35,708 bases of DNA from Nitrospinota bacterium. GTDB lineage: Bacteria; UBA8248. Both the position numbers and the translations under genes were made by a program. The notes under the pieces were generated by a model. That model did no database searches and was not told the DNA's origin. It saw only the letters and a list, made by a program, of their open reading frames with translations. Each line of letters begins with the position of its first letter. Within the stretch, counting starts at the first letter, position 1. Positions 28,936 through 35,708 of this stretch are shown here, in pieces. Location: positions 1 to 35,708 of the forward strand of contig JAPPHK010000246.1 in assembly GCA_028820795.1 (NCBI GenBank), read 5' to 3'.

Positions 28936-29613
28936 ATGTCCAGGATCGAGATGATACAGCCCGAAGAAGCGGACGCCGACGTGGCCCGCTTCTATGAGGC
29001 CACTACCGCCATGCTCGGCCGCGTGCCGCATTCGATGCGGGTGCTGGCCAAAACCCCCCACGTCGCCAAGGCCATGCTCCCCTTCGTGGCGACGCTCCAG
29101 CGCGAGGGCGGCGGCAGCGTGCTCAAGACCAAGATCAAGGAGATGGTGGTCATCAAGACGAGCCATCTCAACGGGTGCGCCTACTGATACGCGCACAACA
29201 CGTCGCTTGGTCAAGCGGCCGGCATCAGCGAAGAGCAGGTGGAAGTCATCGGCACCGACGGCTACATGGAATCGGATCTGTTCACCCCGCGCGAGAAGGC
29301 GGCCATCCTGTGGGCGGAGCACGTGACGCTCAACACCGCGCGCTCGAGAGACGACGTGTTCGAGGAGGTGAAGAAACATTTCTCCGAAGCCGAGATCGTC
29401 GAACTCACGATGGTGAGCGGGCTGTTCAACCTCTTCAACCGCTACATGGATTCGCTCGGCATCCCGCTCGAAGAACAACGAGAGGTCGACAAGATCAAGA
29501 AATCCCTTCACCTCGACGGCGGGAAGGTCAAGACCTACTACAAGACGATGGTGGAGCACTGGCCGGATGAATACCCCGAACCCGATGCCCAGGACCCGAA
29601 CAAGAGCGCTTAA
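28936..29613 (+). CDS. Carboxymuconolactone decarboxylase/AhpD-like protein, putative selenoprotein (Sec84 encoded by TGA at 29185-29187)
   Basis: ORFs 28936-29187 and 29239-29613 are in the same frame with a single TGA: EMVVIKTSHLNGCAY-[TGA]-YAHNTSLGQAAGIS. The TGA occupies the second Cys of the C-x-x-C active site. Upstream Shine-Dalgarno present; nothing else is disrupted. Confidence 0.85.
29202..29219 (+). promoter_or_regulatory. Candidate bacterial SECIS hairpin
   Basis: GUCGCUU-GGUC-AAGCGGC: 7-bp stem (one G-U) with GGUC loop starting 21 nt after the UGA. Confidence 0.65.
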
Positions 29614-29632
29614 ACTTTTCTAAACAATGAAT

Positions 29633-29658
29633 CGCCCCGGGGCCTCGGCTACGGGGCG
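29633..29658 (+). terminator. Possible intrinsic terminator
   Basis: CGCCCC-ggggcctcggctac-GGGGCG followed by gttcgtttgtt. Confidence 0.4.
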
Positions 29659-29807
29659 GTTCGTTTGTTGAAGACTTTTGTATTTCGAAGAAGGGGTTTC
29701 AACCTCGCTCCTTCTGGCGCCCCGCTGGAAATCATACGCTCGAATCATTCATAATATGACTTGATCGCTGCCGCAGGATGCGGCCTCTCCATTCCCGAGG
29801 TTTCCGC

Positions 29808-30272
29808 ATGAAGCGCATCGTCTGTGTCGTCGCATTGCTCGCCTCTTTCGCTTCCGCAAGTGCGGAGACGAACGTGGAAAGTGTGTTCAACTGCCGGGTG
29901 AGCTACACCATCTTGAACGGCTACAAGATAGAGCAGAACGTGCGCATCACGTTGCCTACCAAGGAACGAGATCTGGCTGTCTGGCTGGTGGAGCGCAAAA
30001 AGGGCGAGTTCAAGAAGCTGGCCTATCCCATCGGCGGCGAGGGGGAATTTCTCATCACGAGGCCCTTCAATAAGGACAAATCCGTCACCTATCCCTTCAT
30101 CCTCACCTGGCAGCCCTTCGGCCGCTTCCGCCTCACGGGGTTTTTCCTGTCGAGAAGGTATTCCCATACCGTCGTCGTGCGCGACGAGAAGGCGAAGAGG
30201 GTCATCGAGATATTCCCCGCCTTTCCGGCCCACATCGCCACCAAGATCGCGCGTGGTGAGTGTGAGAAGTAG
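29808..30272 (+). CDS. Hypothetical secreted protein
   Basis: Signal peptide MKRIVCVVALLASFASASA; no family recognised. Confidence 0.65.
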   Translation: MKRIVCVVALLASFASASAETNVESVFNCRVSYTILNGYKIEQNVRITLPTKERDLAVWLVERKKGEFKKLAYPIGGEGEFLITRPFNKDKSVTYPFILTWQPFGRFRLTGFFLSRRYSHTVVVRDEKAKRVIEIFPAFPAHIATKIARGECEK

Positions 30273-30409
30273 GAGGGAGAGCGCGGCATTTTGTAATGGT
30301 GGACAAGTTTCGAGGGACCAGAAAGATGATGAAAGCTAAGTGATGTCAAATAGTAAATTACCGAGCATAAGATAAGAGACGGAGTCCTAAGCTAAGGGGG
30401 AGAACGAAA

Positions 30410-31432
30410 ATGGCTGAGAGATTCGAACTTCGGCATTTCAAGGATTCGCTAGGAAACGGCACATTACCTATTGATATTTTAGATAATTTTGTTCAGTTCG
30501 ATTCTAAGTCTCCAATTCCTAAATTGATATTCAGACCTGATGCCCCGCTAGATGAAATTGATCCTGAGTACGATGTTGATCGGGCTATCTGGAAGTATTT
30601 GCGAAAAAGACATGACGAAAAACGCATCAAAGTTGCAAAGCTTCAGTCAACAAATTTGAAATCCGTCGTTGCGGAAGGTGATTCCTGGTTTAATCTGCCC
30701 CCATTTATAGGGATTCCACCTGCAATCGCTACTTGCATCAAGAACAATGGCCGATTCGAGATGTATAACATCGCCTATTGGGGCCACACACTGGTCGAGA
30801 TTCTTAAAGATAAGGAATATTTCAAAGTGATGGAGAAGAATACTCCAGATTTTTTTATATTTTCCGCTGGCGGCAACGATATTCGGGTGGGCCTCAAGAA
30901 TTATGTAAAAAATTATAGTAAATATTGGGATTATTCTGATAAGGACCGAAGAATAGAAGAACTAACTTGTATCGAACATCTCAACAGAGCAATGAGTAAT
31001 ATAATCGGTAAAATTAAGGAGGGATACGAGGATATTCTCGATGAGGTCACTAAAGAGTTTTTTGAAATGAAAGTGTTTTGTCATGGGTATGATTACCCTC
31101 GTATTTGCCCCAAAAAAGATGAAAATGAGACTATTGAAGATGAGATAGAAGACGAAGATAAAGTCGAATATATAGGAAATCACTTAAGTGATTTGGAAAT
31201 ACCTTATGACGAAATGGATGCGATACTTAGGCCGATCGTTGATGAATTGAATAAAGCTATTGAAGATGCCGTCGCAGAATACAAGCCTCGAGCCAAATTC
31301 ATCAATTTGAGAGGAGTGGCTTCAATAGCAGAATTTGACTGGATAGACGATATGCATCCGGGAGAGGAAGGATTTAAGGCTCTCGCTGTGAAATTTGAGA
31401 AAGCGATGTCTGAACCCGAACTGCTTGTTTGA
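30410..31432 (+). CDS. SGNH/GDSL-type hydrolase
   Basis: VVAEGDSWFNLP (block I), FSAGGNDIRVG (block III), DDMHPGEEGFKALA (block V); AT-rich composition; RBS aaggggga. Confidence 0.8.
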   Translation: MAERFELRHFKDSLGNGTLPIDILDNFVQFDSKSPIPKLIFRPDAPLDEIDPEYDVDRAIWKYLRKRHDEKRIKVAKLQSTNLKSVVAEGDSWFNLPPFIGIPPAIATCIKNNGRFEMYNIAYWGHTLVEILKDKEYFKVMEKNTPDFFIFSAGGNDIRVGLKNYVKNYSKYWDYSDKDRRIEELTCIEHLNRAMSNIIGKIKEGYEDILDEVTKEFFEMKVFCHGYDYPRICPKKDENETIEDEIEDEDKVEYIGNHLSDLEIPYDEMDAILRPIVDELNKAIEDAVAEYKPRAKFINLRGVASIAEFDWIDDMHPGEEGFKALAVKFEKAMSEPELLV

Positions 31433-31520
31433 TTCATGAGCGTGGGGCCATTGTGCTCCGCACATCAGCGAACTTAAAGATGAGGGTTATCCGTCCGTCA
31501 TAAGTGTCGACTCTTGGATC

Positions 31521-32378
31521 TCACAAATAACACCGCAGCAGCCGGATGCTCCGTTCCGCCGCGACCCGGAAGGCGGGTTTCTGGTCGATCTGCACCGATA
31601 GCACGCCCTCGTAGCCGATTTCCCGGAGCGCGCGGATGAAGTCGCCGAAGTGGATGTGGCCCGAACCCGGATAGCCGCGCGTGGAATCGGCCACGTGCAC
31701 GTATTCTATCCACTCGCGCGCGGCGAAGATGGCCCCGGGGATGGAGGCGTCTTCCGAGTTCATCCAGCAGCTGTCGATCATCAGCGCGAGGCCTGCGTGG
31801 TTCTCCTCTTTAACGTATTCCATGCCCTGGCGCACGGTGTTGATGAAGTTCGTCTCGTAGCGGTTGTAGGGTTCGATGTAGATTTTCATGCCGCGCGCGG
31901 CGGCGTAGTCAGCTCCTGCGGTCATCGCGTCGCGCATCCAGCCGTTCGAGGTCTCCCACATCTCGCCGGGGATGCACGTGCCGCGGAACCGGCCGATGTT
32001 CACGCCCATGGCGCCGAGCTTCTCGCCCGCGTCGAGCAGCGAGCGCAGCCGGGCTGCGCCGGCCTCGCGGACCTCGGCGTCGGGGTGGCACATCATCACC
32101 CCGTCCTGGAGCTCGCTGGGGGCCGAGCCTATCATGGTGACCGAAAAGCCCGAGCGGGCGATTTCCGCTTCCACCCCCTGGGCGTCGGGGTCTTCGGGGT
32201 CGCGCATGGCGACTTCGAGCGTGTCGTAGCCCAAATCCTTGAGCACGGCCAGGTTCTCGCCGAAATCACCGCGCACGCCCGGCATCAGGGGCGAGCGCAC
32301 CTCGGGCGTGGTGATGACGTAGCCCACGCTCATGCGGCTGGGTTCTGAGTATTCGGCGGCGTGAAGGGATATCGGCAT
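31521..32378 (-). CDS. Sugar phosphate isomerase/epimerase (xylose isomerase-like TIM barrel)
   Basis: LKDLGYDTLEVAMRDPEDPD...GMKIYIEPYNRYETNFINTVRQGMEYVKEENHAGLALMIDSCWMNSED...HVADSTRGYPGSGHIHFGDFIRALREIGYEGVLSVQI. Confidence 0.9.
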   Translation of the reverse strand: MPISLHAAEYSEPSRMSVGYVITTPEVRSPLMPGVRGDFGENLAVLKDLGYDTLEVAMRDPEDPDAQGVEAEIARSGFSVTMIGSAPSELQDGVMMCHPDAEVREAGAARLRSLLDAGEKLGAMGVNIGRFRGTCIPGEMWETSNGWMRDAMTAGADYAAARGMKIYIEPYNRYETNFINTVRQGMEYVKEENHAGLALMIDSCWMNSEDASIPGAIFAAREWIEYVHVADSTRGYPGSGHIHFGDFIRALREIGYEGVLSVQIDQKPAFRVAAERSIRLLRCYL

Positions 32379-32484
32379 TTTCGTATGTCTCCCGGGTGAA
32401 AATATATCGTGAATTTTTTGGGAGATTACGTCTACGAACGCATCTTGTCGAGCGGAGTATGTTTATCGCTCAGGAGAAACGGAA

Positions 32485-32506
32485 CGGCCCCCCGAAGCCG
32501 GGGGGC
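32485..32506 (-). terminator. Rho-independent terminator of the permease operon
   Basis: Perfect inverted repeat GGCCCCCC-gaagcc-GGGGGGCC just downstream of the permease stop; T-rich on the minus strand (gttccgtttctcc). Confidence 0.7.
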
Positions 32507-32515
32507 CATCGAGCC

Positions 32516-33613
32516 TTAAGATTGGACCAGCAGCTGAAATGCGTATCCCGCGACCAGCGAACCCAGTATGCCGCCCGCCAGGTAGATGGCAAGAACTTTT
32601 CGTTTCACCAGCGCCCATACGCCGGCCATGGCGGGGACGCACGTGACGGGACCCGCGATGAGGAAGGCCATGGCCGCGCCCCCGCCCATTCCTGCGGCAA
32701 GAAGCCCCTTGGTGATGGGGATGGCGGCGACGCCCGAGGTGTAAAGCGGAATTCCCACCGCGCTCGCCAGGGGGATCGACCAGGGATTCTCGCGTCCGAG
32801 AATCGCGCCTATCCACGCAGGGTCGATGTAGTGGACGATCAGCGCTTCTAAGAGAAACGCCACGGCCAGCCACTTGGCGAGATAAAGGCCAACGCTCCTC
32901 GCCTGAAGGGCGAATCCGCTCAGAGAAGGCCTGTTCATTCGGGTATCGTCCCGGGCATCTTGCGCCCTCGGCGCGACGATGTTCCTCAACTCGCCATCGA
33001 GCCTCCCGCCCCGCCCGATGAGGTAGGTGGCGTAGCCCGCGGCCGCTCCAAGAACGATGGCGCTGACTAAGCGCGCTATTGCGTAGTCCGTGCCCAGAAC
33101 GCCCGCTGTCAGCACGAATTTCTCGGGACTCATCAGGGGAGAACTGATCCAGAAGGCCATCACGGGTCCCAGCGGCACGCCGCTTGCAAACATGGCGGCG
33201 ATCAGGGGGATGACGCCGCAGGAGCAGAACGGAACCACCGCGCCAACTGCAGACGCGCCGGCGATGGCCATGCCCTGTCGTTTGTCGAACACCGCTTTTA
33301 TCTTGTCCGCGTATCCGGCGACGGTGACCCACGCCGATACCCCCACGCTCAACAGGAAAAAGGGCGCGATGCCCCAGAAGCTGTTCAGCATGAAGAGGAG
33401 ATTTCGTTTGATCTCGGCGGTAATGTGGCCGGCGGAAACCTCGCGAACCGATCCTGTCCACAACATGAGCGCCAGCAACACAACCATCGAAATGAAGCCC
33501 CACAAATAAGGAGAAGTCCATCTGGCTTTCGGTTTGGGCGCGCAGCAGGAGGCCTCATCAGCAGGCGAAGCAGTAGTATCAGCCGCAGGGGCTGTTTTGA
33601 TTTCGGTTATCAT
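32516..33613 (-). CDS. Permease (DUF318/ArsP-like)
   Basis: Multiple TM helices; VVPFCSCGVIPLIAAMFASGVPLGPVMAFWISSPLMSPEKFVLTAGVLG signature; start MITEIKTAPAADTT at 33613. Confidence 0.88.
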   Translation of the reverse strand: MITEIKTAPAADTTASPADEASCCAPKPKARWTSPYLWGFISMVVLLALMLWTGSVREVSAGHITAEIKRNLLFMLNSFWGIAPFFLLSVGVSAWVTVAGYADKIKAVFDKRQGMAIAGASAVGAVVPFCSCGVIPLIAAMFASGVPLGPVMAFWISSPLMSPEKFVLTAGVLGTDYAIARLVSAIVLGAAAGYATYLIGRGGRLDGELRNIVAPRAQDARDDTRMNRPSLSGFALQARSVGLYLAKWLAVAFLLEALIVHYIDPAWIGAILGRENPWSIPLASAVGIPLYTSGVAAIPITKGLLAAGMGGGAAMAFLIAGPVTCVPAMAGVWALVKRKVLAIYLAGGILGSLVAGYAFQLLVQS

Positions 33614-34095
33614 GAAGAAAACTCCTTGGCGGCGCGCGCGAGTTTTTCTATCGCGCTGACGATTTCTATTTGCTCTTCGGGAGAGAACCTCTCGAGGAGC
33701 GCGCCGTCCTCGAGCGCACAGCCTTCCGATATGGTCGTGTGAAGCGCCTCGCCCGCTTCGCTCAGACTCAAGCAGCACACGCGGCGGTCTCCTTCCTTCA
33801 TACAGCGTTCAATCAGTCCGCGTTCGACAAGCGGGTCCGCGCAACGCGTTACCCCGCTCGGAGTAAGGCGCATTCGCCGGGCGATCACTCCCATGGAGAT
33901 AGGGCCCGCATCCGCGTCCGCGAGCATGTGGAGAAGCGTCCACTGGTTGTGGGTGATATCGTGGCGGCACACAGCTTCTCTATCTGCGGGTTTTTTCTGA
34001 TGGAATAGAAGGTTGAGCGCCACGTGAAGACGCGCGCCGAGGTCGTGGGTTTCAAGCGCTGTCCCCTCGCAACAGGCTTGCGGCGTGATGTCCAT
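33610..34095 (-). CDS. MarR-family transcriptional regulator, Cys-rich
   Basis: THNQWTLLHMLADADAGPISMGVIARRMRLTPSGVTRCADPLVERGLIERCMKEGDRRVCCLSLSEAGEAL; 4-nt stop/start overlap with the permease. Confidence 0.9.
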   Translation of the reverse strand: MDITPQACCEGTALETHDLGARLHVALNLLFHQKKPADREAVCRHDITHNQWTLLHMLADADAGPISMGVIARRMRLTPSGVTRCADPLVERGLIERCMKEGDRRVCCLSLSEAGEALHTTISEGCALEDGALLERFSPEEQIEIVSAIEKLARAAKEFSS

Positions 34096-34178
34096 TCTTT
34101 TCGAAACTCCCCTATGAATACGCTCTCGGATAATCGTATACGAATCCTTGCCCGGGTGCTGACTTTTATTAATAATTA

Positions 34179-34218
34179 TCAAATATGAAATAAATCAATA
34201 TTTGACTAACTCAAATAT
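34179..34218. promoter_or_regulatory. Candidate MarR operator
   Basis: TCAAATAT (34179-34186) ... ATATTTGA (34198-34205) perfect inverted repeat, plus a third half-site TCAAATAT (34211-34218). Confidence 0.6.
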
Positions 34219-34396
34219 ATATTCGTTCAACTTTCCAGTCAAGTGGTTTTTTCATTTTTTCTGAAAGCAGGTGGGTTTCGGGAACAAGACCGGCTTGTTC
34301 CATCACATCACCGCCCCTATACTCTGGGCGAATCTTGCAGCGCCTCACCAAGTTGATGTTGCGCTTTTTGTATTTTTGGCCCAGCAGAGGGAGATT

Positions 34397-35287
34397 ATGA
34401 AACCCATCGCTATCGAGGAAATCACAGAAGATTGCGCCACGGGACGGGTCGCGTCGATTTATGAAGATATGCGTCAGGTGCTCCGCAGCACACAGGTGAA
34501 TCTCATCTATCGCACCCTCGCGGTGCATGAGGACTACTTTTGCGCAGCCTGGGAAGCGCTCAGGCCCAACGCCTCCATCGCTTATTTCGAACGCTGCGCG
34601 GACAACCTGAGGATGCGGATGGCCCCGCCCATGCCGCCCGACGTGCCCGACGTCGGGGAGGAGCTGGAAGACGAATTCGACTATTCGCCAGAGGATATCG
34701 ACGTAGTCGACGGCGTGTTGGACATATACAACGACGCCAATCCCAAGAATCTCATCCTCGTTGCGGCGCTCAAAGGCGCCCTCAACGGCATGAAGATAGG
34801 CGGCATTCGCCCCGGTTCCGAGGCGGATACCGATGAGCTTCCCAAGGGGCCACCCGCCTCGATGCGTGCTGAAAGCCTCGTGGACCCGACCAAGGTCGAT
34901 GATTCTTTGGGTGCTCTGTATGAAGAGATTCGCGATGCGACCGGAGGGTTGGGCAGCGTCTGGCGCGCGCTCGGGCATCATCCCGCCTTCCTGGCGCGCG
35001 TGTGGCCGTTTCTCAAAGAAGAGATGGCGAAAGCGGGCTACCGGATCACCGTCACGCAGGCGCAGGGCGCTGCGGCGGCCGCGGCGCAGGAGTTTCCCTT
35101 CGCCGTCGATCTGGGCAGGGAGCGGGTGGCGGCGCTGGGGCTTTCCGAAGGCGAGATCGATGCGATTGATCAGAAGCTCGATCGCTTCATCCACCTCATC
35201 CCCAGAACGAACACCCTGGTTCTCCTCATGAAGGCGGCCCTGGTGGGCGAGGGCAGAGTGCGCAGAAAACCCTTCGAGGGGGAGTAG
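34397..35287 (+). CDS. DehI-like haloacid dehalogenase family protein
   Basis: Two pseudo-repeated halves, EITEDCATGRVASIYEDMRQVLRSTQVNLIYRTLAVHEDYFCAAWEALRP and VDPTKVDDSLGALYEEIRDATGGLGSVWRALGHHPAFLARVWPFLK; start at 34397 preceded by agagggaga RBS. Confidence 0.75.
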   Translation: MKPIAIEEITEDCATGRVASIYEDMRQVLRSTQVNLIYRTLAVHEDYFCAAWEALRPNASIAYFERCADNLRMRMAPPMPPDVPDVGEELEDEFDYSPEDIDVVDGVLDIYNDANPKNLILVAALKGALNGMKIGGIRPGSEADTDELPKGPPASMRAESLVDPTKVDDSLGALYEEIRDATGGLGSVWRALGHHPAFLARVWPFLKEEMAKAGYRITVTQAQGAAAAAAQEFPFAVDLGRERVAALGLSEGEIDAIDQKLDRFIHLIPRTNTLVLLMKAALVGEGRVRRKPFEGE

Positions 35288-35667
35288 GTTGCCAATACAT
35301 CCGTAACGCTCTCGGCGCGCGCTTCTGAAAAACAGCAAATTCCCCAGCGCCTCTGGACATTTCCGATGTTTTCCTTATACTGAAACGCTCAATATTAAAT
35401 TTGGGGAGAAGGGGGGCGCTCGCGGGGCGGGGCCGTAAGGCCCCTGCGCATGCATTTGCGAGTCTTCTGGTCAGTGCGGTCGTCACTGGCCGTCTTCTCA
35501 TATCCGCCAGAGCGCCGATTGCGCGCTTTTTTCTTTCAGACTGCTTGCGTGAGACGGGAGTCCTCAACGAGCGTTGTTGACGACCTGGATTTGTGATATT
35601 TTCTCAGGCCTTTCGGGCGGAAAGCGGCGCCTGCGAATGGGTCGCCACGGAAGAGTCGCCGAGTCGG

Positions 35668-35708
35668 GCGCCCGTAGCTCAGCCGGATAGAGCAACGGAC
35701 TTCTAATC
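35668..35708 (+). tRNA. tRNA-Arg (anticodon TCT), truncated by the window end
   Basis: GCGCCCGTAGCTCAGCCGGATAGAGCAACGGACTTCTAATC: acceptor 5' strand, D arm, anticodon loop CTTCTAA. Confidence 0.9.

Noticed and set aside
29185-29187. Premature stop making the CMD gene a pseudogene
   Set aside because: Only one stop, at the exact catalytic Cys position, with intact flanking reading frame and a downstream SECIS-like hairpin; recoding is the better explanation.
35401-35450. GGGGCC-GTAA-GGCCCC hairpin as a terminator or RNA element
   Set aside because: Short stem in GC-rich intergenic DNA with no T-tract or nearby gene end; not supportable alone.

Overview
High-GC bacterial (Gram-negative-like) chromosomal window. 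It has a metabolic/housekeeping backbone with several accessory loci inserted. Backbone: DUF169 protein; CaiB/BaiF CoA-transferase, acyl-CoA dehydrogenase and MaoC cluster; class V aminotransferase; TatA; two consecutive MoeA paralogues, the second fused to a PBP-like domain, then MoaA; RND adaptor and pump; RNase PH and RdgB; TIM-barrel isomerase; MarR and FCSCG-type permease operon; DehI-like dehalogenase; and a truncated tRNA-Arg(TCT) at the right edge. Main points of interest: (1) a carboxymuconolactone decarboxylase/AhpD-like gene (28936-29613) that the ORF track splits at an in-frame TGA. The TGA sits exactly where the second catalytic Cys of the C-x-x-C motif belongs, and a GGUC-loop hairpin lies 21 nt downstream, so it is probably a selenoprotein. 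(2) A candidate Slam/type XI secretion pair: a lipoprotein with an Ala-rich stalk and TbpB-like C-terminus, followed by a TPR plus beta-barrel (DUF560/Slam-like) gene. The lipoprotein's leader region is duplicated upstream. (3) Three toxin-antitoxin-type loci: MNT/HEPN, FitAB-like RHH/PIN with a perfect palindrome, and a Panacea (DUF4065) antitoxin with an unassigned partner. (4) An AT-rich, ~156-bp-periodic degenerate repeat region upstream of a standalone AAA ATPase. (5) Several families of intergenic dispersed repeats with terminal inverted repeats. All family assignments come from reading motifs; no searches were run.
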